Positions 47,817 to 56,795 of a stretch of DNA of 63,976 bases are shown piece by piece (position 1 is the stretch's first letter; the number at the start of each line of letters is the position of its first letter). Both the position numbers and the translations under genes were made by a program. Below the pieces are notes generated by a model. The model was not told the origin of the DNA, did not search any database, and saw nothing but the letters and a program-made list of their open reading frames with translations. Source of the DNA: an uncultured Bacteroidota bacterium (GTDB taxonomy: Bacteria; Bacteroidota; Rhodothermia; Rhodothermales; Salinibacteraceae); assembly GCA_937127285.1 (NCBI GenBank), contig CAKZLV010000054.1, forward strand, positions 1 through 63,976, written 5' to 3'.

Positions 47817-50138
47817 TTAATCCATGTCCTCGAGGATGCTCCAGATCTTTTCGATCTCCTCGGTGGACGCCTCTTCGTCCGGATCCGCGCTCTTTCTCGA
47901 CTTCTTTTTCTTGGTGGGATTTTTCTTGGTGCGATCGGAGGCGTCGGATTCCGTCTCGTGCCCATCCGATGCGTCCTCGCGCGCCTTCTGCTCCGACTTC
48001 TGGCGCTGGACGTCCCGCTTGATGGCCTCGAACTGGGTATCCGGTTCGTCGGCAGACTCCGCCGGCTCCTCCGCTGCGGCGTCTGCCGCCGGGGCGTCGG
48101 ACGTCTCATCGGAGGGGACTGCCTCCGCGGCCTCGGGGTCGGAGGTACTGCCGGGTGCTTCTTCCTTGTCCGGGGGTGCTGGGAAGAGGGATTGCATCGC
48201 CTGTTCCAGATCGTCCTTCTCGTCGCCGTCGTCCTCCTTCGTGAGGGAGAACCCGGCGTCGTCGCTCCGCGAATCCGGCTCCTCAACCGGGGGCTCCGCA
48301 GCATCGGTCGCAGCGGTCGGCGGAGCGTCTGCGTCGCCCGAACGAGGGATGCCGGTGTCCTGCGGGTCGGGAGGGGTCGGAGAGGCAGAATCGCCGACCG
48401 GGTCGGGGTCTGTCCCCGAACCCGGTTCCCCCTCTGCTTCTGCGGCGGGGGACTCGACTTCTGCAGAGGGCGGCTCAACCTCTGCCGGCTCGTCGCGCGA
48501 TTCGTTCCGGTCGTCGCCTGCATCGGCCGGCCCGAAGGCGGAGGCAAAGTCGATGTCGTCGACGTCTTCCGTCTCCGCGGGCTCCGTCTCTGCGTCGCCC
48601 CGGGCGGTGCCTGCCGGGGGAGGGGCGGCTTCCGAAGTCGATTCGGCGGTCGACACCGGAGCGTCCCCCTCCGAGGAGGAAGATTCGTCGGTCGGGGCAT
48701 CGCCGGAAGAGGCGGGCGGCGTCTCGCCGACGGGGGGCTGCATCTCGGCCGTCTCCGCCGGTTCGTCCGCAGGCGGTTCCGACGCCGGCTTGTTGTCGAA
48801 GAAGGAGAAGTCATCGTCCGGCCCCTCAACCGCCTCTTCCGCGGGATCCGCATCCGAGAAGGCGTCGTCGTCCAGGACGCCGGCGAGCGAGTCCTGCAGG
48901 TCGGCGAACTCTTTCTCGAAGTCGTCGGCTTCGCGGCCCGCGTCGCGGTCGTCGGCTGCCCCCTCTTCCGGTGCGTCTTCGGCGCGACGCTCCTCCGCGT
49001 CGGTCGGCTCGGCAGGGGCTGCGGCTTCTTCCTCTTCGGGCTGCGTGATCTCGTCGGTGACGTCTTCCATGATGCCGGACGAGAAGTCGAGCGTGTCCGG
49101 CTCGTCGGCCGGTGCGTTCTCGGTTGACGTATTCTCGGAGGGGACGTGACGGGTCGGGGGATCCACCGTTTCGTCCGGGTCGGCGTCGGGGGCCGGCTCC
49201 CGGAACGTCGGCGGCTGCATCTCTTGCGTTGATTTCTGCGGGGGCGGAGACTCGGCCGATGGAGAGACCGGCGTGGGGGAGGCCGACGAGACGTCCGGAG
49301 ACGGCCCCGAGGACGCGCTCGATGGCGTGGGGGCGTCCGGGGCGGGAGCCGGCTCCTCCGCAGGTTCGGGCGCTGCCTGGGCGTCATCGGCCTGCCGATT
49401 CGGCGGAGACGAAGCGGCTTCGCGCTCCGCCTTCTCTTCGGCAGCGACGTCCTGCACGGCCGAAGCGACGGCCGCCGATGTGGGCTCCGCGCTCGGGTCC
49501 GCCTCCGACGCCGAATCGGCGTCGCCCGGCGAGGGGGGCAACGCGGAGCGGTTTGCGTCCGTTTGTTCGGAGACGTCCCTCGGCTCCGGCGCGTCCGACG
49601 GCGGTTGCCGATCGGCCGGTCGCGGCGAGGGGTCGGGAGGCGACGAGAGCTCGGAGGCGGTGCTGGAGCGGGCGGAGGGCGACGGGGCGTCCTCGCCCTC
49701 GAAGTTCTCGAGGATCTCCAGTTCGGAATGGAGGAAGCCGCGCAGGCGGGCGACGACGGTGCGGCGGCGGGAGCGGATCTCTTCGGATTCAGCCTCGAGG
49801 CGGGCGCGCCGCTCCTCGGCCTCCTGCTTCACCTCGCGCGCCTCCGCCCGGGCCTCCTGGACGATCGTCTCCGCCTTCTCCCGCGCGTTCTCGATCTTCT
49901 CTTCGGCGTTGCGGCGGGTTTGCTCCAGGGCTTCCTGAAGGGCTTCTTCCACCCGCTTGTAGTGCTCCATCTGGTTCTGGAGCTCTTCCACCTTGTCCTC
50001 GAGGCGGCGGTTCTCGTCCCGCATCTCCTCCCACTGCGTGGCCACCATGTCGAGGAAGGTTTCCACCTCGTCGGTGCTGTAGCCGCGCAGGCTGCGTTCG
50101 AACTCCTGTTTCCGAATGTCGAGCGGCGTAAGCTTCAT
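47817..50138 (-). CDS. DivIVA-domain protein with a roughly 600-residue acidic disordered tail
   Basis: The first 60 residues are a DivIVA domain (LTPLDIRKQEFERSLRGYST, EVETFLDMVATQWEEM), followed by a coiled coil to about residue 135 (DENRRLEDKVEELQNQMEHY and on). The family is usually 150-350 residues; here about 600 residues of Pro/Ala/Glu/Asp/Ser-rich sequence follow, broken by short hydrophobic islands (LDFSSGIMEDV, EFADLQDSLAGVLDD, DDFSFFDNK, DIDFASAFG, LEQAMQSLF), then a Lys cluster (KKNPTKKKKSRK) and a final helix EEIEKIWSILEDMD. DivIVA proteins sense membrane curvature and mark poles or septa. The yggS gene upstream mirrors the ylmE-divIVA neighbourhood of Gram-positives. Codon pattern is the same as the neighbours. 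Confidence 0.87.
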   Translation of the reverse strand: MKLTPLDIRKQEFERSLRGYSTDEVETFLDMVATQWEEMRDENRRLEDKVEELQNQMEHYKRVEEALQEALEQTRRNAEEKIENAREKAETIVQEARAEAREVKQEAEERRARLEAESEEIRSRRRTVVARLRGFLHSELEILENFEGEDAPSPSARSSTASELSSPPDPSPRPADRQPPSDAPEPRDVSEQTDANRSALPPSPGDADSASEADPSAEPTSAAVASAVQDVAAEEKAEREAASSPPNRQADDAQAAPEPAEEPAPAPDAPTPSSASSGPSPDVSSASPTPVSPSAESPPPQKSTQEMQPPTFREPAPDADPDETVDPPTRHVPSENTSTENAPADEPDTLDFSSGIMEDVTDEITQPEEEEAAAPAEPTDAEERRAEDAPEEGAADDRDAGREADDFEKEFADLQDSLAGVLDDDAFSDADPAEEAVEGPDDDFSFFDNKPASEPPADEPAETAEMQPPVGETPPASSGDAPTDESSSSEGDAPVSTAESTSEAAPPPAGTARGDAETEPAETEDVDDIDFASAFGPADAGDDRNESRDEPAEVEPPSAEVESPAAEAEGEPGSGTDPDPVGDSASPTPPDPQDTGIPRSGDADAPPTAATDAAEPPVEEPDSRSDDAGFSLTKEDDGDEKDDLEQAMQSLFPAPPDKEEAPGSTSDPEAAEAVPSDETSDAPAADAAAEEPAESADEPDTQFEAIKRDVQRQKSEQKAREDASDGHETESDASDRTKKNPTKKKKSRKSADPDEEASTEEIEKIWSILEDMD

Positions 50139-50631
50139 GGCAGTCGCGTTGAGTCAAGCAGCAGTGAGCCGGCAGAAGAGAGGGGCGGGTCGGCCGTCGA
50201 ACTGGCCGGGGCTGCGACGAGGCCGATCCCGACCTGGAAGGGGAAAGCAGGCACGAAATTGTCAGGCTGCGGCACCGGCCGAAGAAAGCCCAGGCCGAAG
50301 AGAAACCGCGCCGAAGAGAGGGCGCGCGGCGACAGCACGGCCTCCTTTCGCGACCCGCGGCACGGCCTGTCGCCGGGAACCCGGTGACCGCACCTGTATC
50401 AGAGACGCAACGATCACGCCACACTGATGAACGGTTCTCTCCACACTACGAAACCCGGGGGGTTCGGGCAACACGGAAGCGGGCGAGGTTCCTCATTCTT
50501 TTTTATTTCACAAAGCCGTCTGCCCCCTGTTTCATCCCGTCTGGAGATTCTCGTCTTCCGAACCCGGATGTCGACCTTGAACCGGCCGGGGCGGGGGGCG
50601 AAGCGAGACCGGTCGAGCGACCGAGGAACGC
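50139..50631. other. Intergenic region between yggS and divIVA
   Basis: No gene is seen. An AT-rich island, with a run of T at about 50496-50503, lies near the middle and could be a terminator-like or promoter element. No repeat like those elsewhere was recognised. Confidence 0.45.
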
Positions 50632-51399
50632 TCAGTCATAGTCGCGGGGACCGAAGATGGCGCTACCTATCCGCACCATCGTGCTCCCTTCCTCGACGGC
50701 GATTTCGAAGTCGCCGCTCATCCCGATCGACAGTTCGGCCATGTCGACCTGCGGGTTGGAGGAGGCATCGTAGGTATCGAAGAGTGCCCGCGCCGTCTGG
50801 AACTGCTCGCGGACGACATCGCGGTCGTCGGGGTCTTCGATGAACGACGCCATGGCCATCAAGCCGCGCACGTCCAGCCGCTCGTACTCGGCCATCCGGT
50901 CGAGAAAGGGATGCACCTCCTCGGGCGACAGTCCGTACTTCTGGTCCTGGCCGGTGATGTTGACCTGCACGAGGCAAGGGATCGCGCGGTCATTGTATCC
51001 GGCTCGTTTGTTCAGTTCGTCGGCCACGCGCTCGTTGTCGAGGGCGTCGAACCAGTCGGCATGACGGGCCACGAACTTGGCCTTGTTCGTCTGCAGGTGG
51101 CCGACCATGTGCCACCGCACGTCGCCCCCCTCGTTCGCGCCGGGGCGGGCCTTGGCCTTGTCGCGCAGTTGCCGCGCCCGGTTTTCTCCGAAGTGGGTGA
51201 GGCCGGCCTGCGTGCCGGATTCGATGGCGGACATCGGGAAGGTTTTCGATACGGCAACGATCGTCAGGTCGCTGCTGTCTCGGCCGGCGCGCTGGCAGGC
51301 CTGTTCGATGCGCTCGCGCACGTCGGCGACGCGGTCGGCCACTGCCTCCGCGCGGGTTTGCTCGACGACCTCCGGCGTAGCCTCCGGAATTTTGTTCAT
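50632..51399 (-). CDS. PLP homeostasis protein YggS/PROSC family
   Basis: The 255-residue product is a single-domain alanine-racemase-like TIM barrel with PLP lysine in VAVSKTFPM, then [63 protein letters not shown] and [20 protein letters not shown]. YggS keeps free PLP balanced and has no known enzymatic product. It lies just upstream of divIVA and a few genes from pdxA, which makes PLP. ATG 51399 is preferred over GTG 51405. Confidence 0.93.
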   Translation of the reverse strand: MNKIPEATPEVVEQTRAEAVADRVADVRERIEQACQRAGRDSSDLTIVAVSKTFPMSAIESGTQAGLTHFGENRARQLRDKAKARPGANEGGDVRWHMVGHLQTNKAKFVARHADWFDALDNERVADELNKRAGYNDRAIPCLVQVNITGQDQKYGLSPEEVHPFLDRMAEYERLDVRGLMAMASFIEDPDDRDVVREQFQTARALFDTYDASSNPQVDMAELSIGMSGDFEIAVEEGSTMVRIGSAIFGPRDYD

Positions 51400-51645
51400 C
51401 GGCACAGGGAAATGGAGAGAGAATCAGAGCGTCGGCTATGGTATCGACTGGAAAGAGCGGATGATCCCGCTCCCGCCCGCGGCCCGGCTCTGCGTCGGCC
51501 CTCACCGAGCCCGCGCCGCTGCACACGACACGACCTCCTGCCGCCGGATGGCCACGCGGATGCGGATAGGCCGGCAAACCGCCCAAGAGTCCCCGTCCTT
51601 TCGTAGAGTCCCCGTCCTTTCGTGCGTCTTTTCCTGCGGGGAGGG

Positions 51646-52368
51646 TTAAATCGACGGGTTCCCCTCCGTCCGCACCTTGTTGCGGAAGTAGGCTTCCAGG
51701 TCGTCGAGGGTGTCTGGGTCCGTCGGGGCGTCGCGGACGATCGACCCCTCTTCCAGGATGGCGATCCGGTCGCAGAGGGCGGCGACGTGGTCGAGGTCGT
51801 GGCTGGAAACCACCACCGTGGCATCGGACGGCCGGGCGGAGAGATGATCCTTTAGCCAGATCTGCGATCGGGGGTCGAGGCTGGCAAACGGCTCGTCGAA
51901 AACGAGCAGATCCGGGTCGGGAAGGAGAGCGGCAACGATGCCGGCTTTGTTTCGGTTGCCCTGCGAGAGGTCCCGGATGTACTTCGTGGTCTCTCCGACC
52001 GGCTCATCGGTGTAAAAGTCGGAATAGGCCTCCAGGCGGCGGTCGATCTCCTCGTCCGAGAGGTCGTAGGTCGACCCGACGAAGTGCCAGTACTCGTCGG
52101 GCGTGAGGAAGTCGATCAGGACCCGCTCGCCGAGGAACGAGCCGGTGTCTTTCTTCCAGGCCACGGTTTCGGAGACGGACGCGCCGTTCAGGGCAACGCT
52201 CCCGTCGTCCGCTTCGATCAGGTCAAGCAGGAGGCGGAGGAAGGTAGTTTTGCCGGCTCCGTTGTTGCCAACGAGGCCGAAGACCGTTCCCGAGCGAACG
52301 GTCAGGTCGGAAATCGACAGGTCGAACGCGTCGTAGCTCTTGTGCAGCGATCGGGCCGTAATCGTCAT
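51646..52368 (-). CDS. ABC transporter ATP-binding protein, orphan
   Basis: The 240-residue product is an ABC ATPase with Walker A GLVGNNGAGKTTFLRLLL, the signature LSQGNRNKAGIVAALL, Walker B LLVFDEPFASLDP and the H-loop VVSSHDLDHVAALCD. The signature LSQGN is slightly unusual. No permease gene lies next to it: pdxA is upstream and yggS downstream. The partner may be encoded elsewhere; in Bacteroidota this ATPase type often works with a multi-pass DUF5687-like permease. Confidence 0.9.
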   Translation of the reverse strand: MTITARSLHKSYDAFDLSISDLTVRSGTVFGLVGNNGAGKTTFLRLLLDLIEADDGSVALNGASVSETVAWKKDTGSFLGERVLIDFLTPDEYWHFVGSTYDLSDEEIDRRLEAYSDFYTDEPVGETTKYIRDLSQGNRNKAGIVAALLPDPDLLVFDEPFASLDPRSQIWLKDHLSARPSDATVVVSSHDLDHVAALCDRIAILEEGSIVRDAPTDPDTLDDLEAYFRNKVRTEGNPSI

Positions 52369-52464
52369 CGGAGAGAACCATTCGCGCGAACGGAGAAGGG
52401 GAGAACCGGACGGGGAACCGGACGGAGAGGCCCAGGAGGCTGCGGGCGTCGCGTCGCAGGCCCC

Positions 52465-52535
52465 GACCCGCGGTTCCCGACCCGCGGTGGGAGGCTCGAC
52501 CCGCGGTTGGGGGCTCGACCCGCGGTGGGGATCTG
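52465..52535. repeat. GACCCGCGGT-based tandem repeat, four copies
   Basis: GACCCGCGGT occurs at 52465, 52479, 52498 and 52517; the last three are spaced 19 bp. It lies in the pdxA-ABC spacer. Confidence 0.8.
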
Positions 52536-52547
52536 AGACCGTCGGGA

Positions 52548-53615
52548 TCAGGCGGTCTCGCCGTGCGGGTTGCGATGCCGGGCAACGGCGACGGCCACCT
52601 CGATGGCGCTGCGCATGCTGCCGGGCAGCGCCATCCCCTTGCCGGCGATTCCGTAGGCCGTTCCGTGATCCGGGGAGGTGCGTACGATGGGGAGGCCGGC
52701 GGTGTAGTTGACGCCGTGATCGAAGGCGAGCGCCTTAAACGGGACGAGCCCCTGGTCGTGATACATGGCGAGGACGGCGTCGTAGCCCTGATCGAGTTGC
52801 GTGGCGAAGAAGCCATCCGCCGGCAGCGGGCCCTCGACGCTCATTCCCTCCCCGCGGGCGGCGTCGATGCTGGGGCTGATGATCGCGTCTTCTTCGCGGC
52901 CCAGCACGCCGCCGTCGCCGGCGTGCGGGTTGAGGCCGAGGACGCCGATCGTCGGATCCTCGATGGCGAAATCGGTGGTGAGCGCGTCGTGAATGACGCG
53001 CAGTTTTTCGAGGATGGCCGCCTGCGTGATGCCGTCCGCCACCTGCGCGAGCGGGACGTGTCCGGTGACGAGGCCGACGCGCAGGCCGCCCGCGACCATC
53101 ATCATCGTGGTCTTCTCCGCCCCCGTCCGGTCGGCGATAAACTCGGTGTGGCCGGGCACGTCGTAGCCCGCCTGCTGGATCGCGTCCTTCGAAATCGGGG
53201 CAGTGACCATGGCGTCGACCCGGTCGTCCGCGCACAGGTCGACGGCCGTCTCGACGGCGCGCATCGACAGGCGGCCGCCGTCGGGGGTGATGGCGCCGAA
53301 CGAAACGGGAGGCGCGTCCGTCCGGGCAACGTCCAGGACGGCCACCTTCCCGGCCGGAACGTGTTCGGGAACCTCGTCGACGACGTGAATCTCCAGGTCG
53401 GAGAACCCGAGGATATCGGCGTGTACGCGCAGAACGTGGGCAGAACCGATGACGACCGGCGTCATCGCCGGCATCAACTCCGGGTCGTCGAGGCTTTTGA
53501 GGACGACCTCCGGGCCGATGCCGTTCGGGTCGCCGAGGGTGATGGCTACGCGGGTGGGTTCCCCGTCGGACGTGGGTGGGTCGGGGCGCTGAAAGGTAGG
53601 ACGCTGGATGGGCAT
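52548..53615 (-). CDS. pdxA: 4-hydroxythreonine-4-phosphate dehydrogenase
   Basis: The 355-residue product is PdxA for vitamin B6 synthesis. Marks are VAITLGDPNGIGPEVVLKSL, VTAPISKDAIQQAGYDVPGH (substrate and metal His), TEFIAD, LGLNPHAGDGGVLGREE, ADGFFATQLDQGYDAVLAMY and HDQGLVPFKALAFDHGVNYT with the metal-site His. The N-terminal 20 residues are an extra tail. With yggS close by, this part of the window carries B6 metabolism. Confidence 0.94.
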   Translation of the reverse strand: MPIQRPTFQRPDPPTSDGEPTRVAITLGDPNGIGPEVVLKSLDDPELMPAMTPVVIGSAHVLRVHADILGFSDLEIHVVDEVPEHVPAGKVAVLDVARTDAPPVSFGAITPDGGRLSMRAVETAVDLCADDRVDAMVTAPISKDAIQQAGYDVPGHTEFIADRTGAEKTTMMMVAGGLRVGLVTGHVPLAQVADGITQAAILEKLRVIHDALTTDFAIEDPTIGVLGLNPHAGDGGVLGREEDAIISPSIDAARGEGMSVEGPLPADGFFATQLDQGYDAVLAMYHDQGLVPFKALAFDHGVNYTAGLPIVRTSPDHGTAYGIAGKGMALPGSMRSAIEVAVAVARHRNPHGETA

Positions 53616-53800
53616 GGGAGGTCGATCCGGGGCGGCGGGCTGGATGATCGAGACAGCGAAGAGGAAGAGCGGCTGAGCGGGATGCGTGAAGCTGTGCCCT
53701 AAACGGACTATATCTACCGAAAGGTCGTGCCCGGTGATTCGGTGCGTCGCCCCGTGACGGGGCGGGCGGCGTTCCGGATCCGGTTCTGCCGGGTGTTCTC

Positions 53801-53833
53801 GAACGGATCGCGAACGGATCGCGAACGGATCTT
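53801..53833. repeat. 11-bp tandem repeat near the pepA stop
   Basis: GAACGGATCGC twice at 53801 and 53812, then GAACGGATCTT at 53823. Confidence 0.9.
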
Positions 53834-53878
53834 GAAGAGACAGGCAGCGCCGCCCGGGACGGGTGCGGGTTCGGTCGA

Positions 53879-55390
53879 TTACGAATCGCGGTTCTGTCGG
53901 ATGGTCACGGCGTCGTTCAGGTAGGTGAGAAGCAGGCGCACGCCAAAGCCGGTGCCGCCTTCGGGCCGGTACGGCTTCGGCTGGGTCAAGAACGCGGGGC
54001 CGGCGATGTCCAGGTGCAGCCAGGGCGCCTCGCCCGTAAAGTGCTCCAGAAACTTCCCGGCGGTGATGGCGCCGGCTTCCGAGCCGCCGACGTTCTTCAG
54101 GTCGGCCACCGAGCTGTCCAGGTGCTGTTTGTACGCGTCGTACATCGGGAGGGGGTGCACGCGGTCGCCGGATCGTTCGCCGGCGCGCTGGATGGCGTAG
54201 AGTCGTTCGGCGGCATCCTCGGTTTCGCTCGTCATGACGGCTGCGGCGTCGGCGCCCAGCGCAACCACCTGCGAACCGGTGAGGGTGGCCAGGTCGATGA
54301 CGAGGCGGGGATCGAGCGACTGCGCGTACGAGAGGGCATCGGCCAGAAGGAGGCGTCCTTCCGCGTCGGTGTTCATCACCTCGACTGTGGCACCGGAGTG
54401 GATCTGAATCACATCCCCGGGAACGTACGCTTTGTTGCCCGGGCGATTGTCCGACGCCGGGATGAGCCCCACCACGTGCAGGGGCACGTTCAGGTCGGCG
54501 AGGGCCTCGAAGGCCCCCACGACGGCCGCGGCCCCGCCCATGTCCGCCTTCATCATGTCCATCGACCCTTTGGTGTCCTTCAGCGACAGGCCGCCGGTGT
54601 CGAAAACGACGCCTTTGCCCGCCAGGACGATGGGGCGGGTGTTGACGGCGTGGTCGGGCCGCCAGGTCAAAAGGGAGAACGTCGGCGGCTCGAAACTCCC
54701 CCGGTTCACGGCCAGAAGGCCGCCGAACCCCTCCTCGCGGATGCGGTCTTCGCCCCAGGTGTCGACGTCGTATCCGTGCCGGTCGCCGGATTCCCGGATG
54801 GTGGCGGCGAACTGACGCGCCGTCTTGTCGTGCGGCGACGTGTTGACCAGGTCGCGCGCGGTGCAGGTTGCGCGGGCCAGGGCGGTGCCGGTATCGATTC
54901 CGTCCCGAACGGCGGCGCGGTCGACGTCGCCCGCGACGTGGAGGAGGATCGACTCCAGGTCCGGGGCGTCATCGTCCGTTCGGTATCGCCGGTACCGGTA
55001 GCCGCCCAGGATGAGGCCTTCGACGAGGGCCTGTGCGATGATGCCGTCGTTGAGGTCTGCCGGCGGAACGATGCAGGCGACGGAGGCGGCGGTGCGATCG
55101 ATGGCCGCCTGCGCCCCGGCCGCGGCTCCCTGCCGCAGACGCTCGCGGTCGAGCTCCGCCGGGTCGCCGAGGCCGACGAGGGCGATGCGCGGGACGGCGT
55201 CCGCTTCCGGATACACCAGCACCGAGGTTCCGGTCTCCCCGTCGAAGTCCTCAACGGCGCGGCGCAGTGAGTCTCCGAGGGGGCGAGCGAGGGCCTCGAC
55301 CCGGGGCGCGGCGGGGCGAGACGAGAGCGGGAGGACGAGAAGGTCGACCTCGAGATCGGCGAGGGCGTCGGTGGTGGCGGCGACGGTCAT
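53879..55390 (-). CDS. pepA: Leucyl aminopeptidase (M17 family)
   Basis: The 503-residue product is a cytosol aminopeptidase. The N-domain (1-170) is variable; the C-terminal catalytic domain shows DLVNTSPHDKTARQFA, VLAGKGVVFDTGGLSLKD, DMMKADMGGAAAVVGA, VVGLIPASDNRPGNKAYVPG, the metal motif NTDAEGRLLLADAL and LATLTGSQVVALG. It removes N-terminal residues from peptides as a dimanganese/dizinc hexamer. ATG 55390 fits homologues; the upstream 33-residue frame is not convincing. Confidence 0.93.
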   Translation of the reverse strand: MTVAATTDALADLEVDLLVLPLSSRPAAPRVEALARPLGDSLRRAVEDFDGETGTSVLVYPEADAVPRIALVGLGDPAELDRERLRQGAAAGAQAAIDRTAASVACIVPPADLNDGIIAQALVEGLILGGYRYRRYRTDDDAPDLESILLHVAGDVDRAAVRDGIDTGTALARATCTARDLVNTSPHDKTARQFAATIRESGDRHGYDVDTWGEDRIREEGFGGLLAVNRGSFEPPTFSLLTWRPDHAVNTRPIVLAGKGVVFDTGGLSLKDTKGSMDMMKADMGGAAAVVGAFEALADLNVPLHVVGLIPASDNRPGNKAYVPGDVIQIHSGATVEVMNTDAEGRLLLADALSYAQSLDPRLVIDLATLTGSQVVALGADAAAVMTSETEDAAERLYAIQRAGERSGDRVHPLPMYDAYKQHLDSSVADLKNVGGSEAGAITAGKFLEHFTGEAPWLHLDIAGPAFLTQPKPYRPEGGTGFGVRLLLTYLNDAVTIRQNRDS

Positions 55391-55848
55391 GGAGAAGGTG
55401 GGGTGGCGGACATCCAGTGGAAGAACCTCGTGCGTGATACGCACGGACCGGTTCAGGTTTTCACGGTCGGCCGTCGAGCGGTCGGGCAAGCCGCACCCGC
55501 CCGGCCCGCTCCGCCGCAGGCAGACGACGGATCCCTGCGGGTGTAAATCTCCGTAAATGGCCCGGAGACGAGAGGAGAAGGCAGGCCCTGGGGCATCACT
55601 TGCGTGCGCCGCCCGGTACGACCTGCGTGTACGCGAACCGCGGCGGCGCGCCGGAGACCTCGCACGCGCACCCGCCCCACGCGCACCCCACAGGCACGCG
55701 CTGTTAGAGCTATTAGAGACGCAACAGCCCCGGATTCGCAGCGGCTGGCAGGCAGGGCCGGAATCGGCCGCCCTCCGTTCCGCATCCGCCCAGCCCGTGC
55801 TCTTCTCGCCTTTTTCTCGCCCCTTCCTCTCTCAACGCGACGCCTCCC
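55391..55848. other. Intergenic region between divergent genes
   Basis: No gene is seen. The stretch holds promoters for pepA (-) and for the next + strand gene. A local repeat TTAGAG(C/A)(T/G)A occurs at about 55703-55720. Confidence 0.4.
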
Positions 55849-56397
55849 ATGGCCTTACGACGAAGCGAGACCTTCACCACCCCGAACGGCCACGTCATCC
55901 CGCTGGACGCGGCGGCGACGGTGTTTCCGCACGGATCCACCGTTGGAACCGTCCTGGCGCCGCCGGAACTGGCCTGGGAAGACATCGATCGGTTTTACAC
56001 CCAGCCCATTCAGTGCGGGGTGTATACCGAGAACGACGTTCCGCTCCTCGTTCTTCACGTTGTGGGCGAGTGGACGGAGGTGGCAGCCCTGAATACGCGC
56101 CTCTTCGACGACGACACGCTGGAGCCTCTTCTGCACCGGGGGACGTTCGCAGGACGCGACACGGTTCCGTTCTTTCTGGTTTCGAGAGAGGACGGAAAGA
56201 CCATGGCCGAGCGAGCGATGCTGATGCCCTCGCGAATGACCGAGTCCCTCGCCCGAGCCGCCGAGCGCCAGCACCGGCGCTTCATCAGCCGATCCTCCGT
56301 CGAACGGGCCGTCCGGTCGGTTCGCGATGCCTACTCCACCGCCGACCTCATGCAGAAGGCAGGCATCCAACCCCTGGCCCCGGCATCGTTCGGGTAG
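55849..56397 (+). CDS. Unknown cytoplasmic protein
   Basis: The 182-residue product is not recognised. It has no signal peptide or membrane helix. It reads as alpha/beta with VPLLVLHVVGEWTEVAAL, DTVPFFLVSREDGKTMAERA and a basic helical C-terminus (SLARAAERQHRRFISRSSVE). ATG 55849 follows a spacer and the base composition is normal for this window. It lies directly upstream of the heptamer array. Confidence 0.6.
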   Translation: MALRRSETFTTPNGHVIPLDAAATVFPHGSTVGTVLAPPELAWEDIDRFYTQPIQCGVYTENDVPLLVLHVVGEWTEVAALNTRLFDDDTLEPLLHRGTFAGRDTVPFFLVSREDGKTMAERAMLMPSRMTESLARAAERQHRRFISRSSVERAVRSVRDAYSTADLMQKAGIQPLAPASFG

Positions 56398-56421
56398 AGG
56401 GAGAAGGATGGATCGCTCCCG

Positions 56422-56547
56422 TTGGTCGCTGGGTGTTGGGTACTGGGTACTGGGTATTGGGTACTGGGTATTGGGTACTGGGTACTGGGTATTGGGTACT
56501 GGGTATTGGTCATTGGTCACTGGTCATTGGGCATTGGGCTCTGGGTA
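56422..56547. repeat. Heptanucleotide array, 18 units
   Basis: Eighteen consecutive 7-bp units of the form (T/C)TGG(G/T)(T/C)(A/G), mostly TTGGGTA and CTGGGTA, with TTGGTCA/CTGGTCA near the right end. Translated frames give the WVLGTGYW type of periodic peptide that is often mis-annotated as protein. The arrangement resembles the short tandemly repeated repetitive (STRR) heptamers known from cyanobacteria. Confidence 0.95.
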
Positions 56548-56559
56548 GTGGTTTTTGAC

Positions 56560-56700
56560 GCGGTGCCGTTCATCCATCCCCACCCCCCGTCCTCCTTCCA
56601 CCCGTCTCCGAAGCGTCCGAAGCCCCCACAGCGTCCAAAGCCCCCACAGCGTCCAAAGCCCCCACGCCCACACGCTCCCACGCTCCCACGCCCCCCCGCT
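56560..56700. repeat. Conserved core plus CCCCCAC minisatellite, left member of inverted pair
   Basis: Positions 56560-56581 are an exact inverted match (22 bp) to 60364-60385. Then follow GCGTCC(G/A)AAGCCCCCAC(A) units at about 56614, 56632 and 56650 and CACGCTCC-type units to about 56700, matching in inverted order the CGTGGGGGCTTGG units at 60300-60350. Confidence 0.85.
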
Positions 56701-56795
56701 CCCACGTCTTTCCCAATCTTCAACCTTCCCTTTTCTATTTCGACGGTGCGCCTGTTACCTTGCCTTTTGCTCAGTTCCCTTTTCATGATTCCCCG

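Larger units (their letters stand above)
56398..56795. other. Spacer filled by a composite repeat
   Basis: Apart from about 25 bp at the start and about 95 bp before the M1 peptidase, the gap is repeat: a heptamer array, a 22-bp core and a minisatellite, listed separately. The last 90 bp are AT-rich and the likely promoter site of the peptidase gene. Confidence 0.8.

Noticed and set aside
56422-56547. CRISPR array
   Set aside because: Units are 7 bp and contiguous with no spacers; no cas genes are present anywhere in the window.
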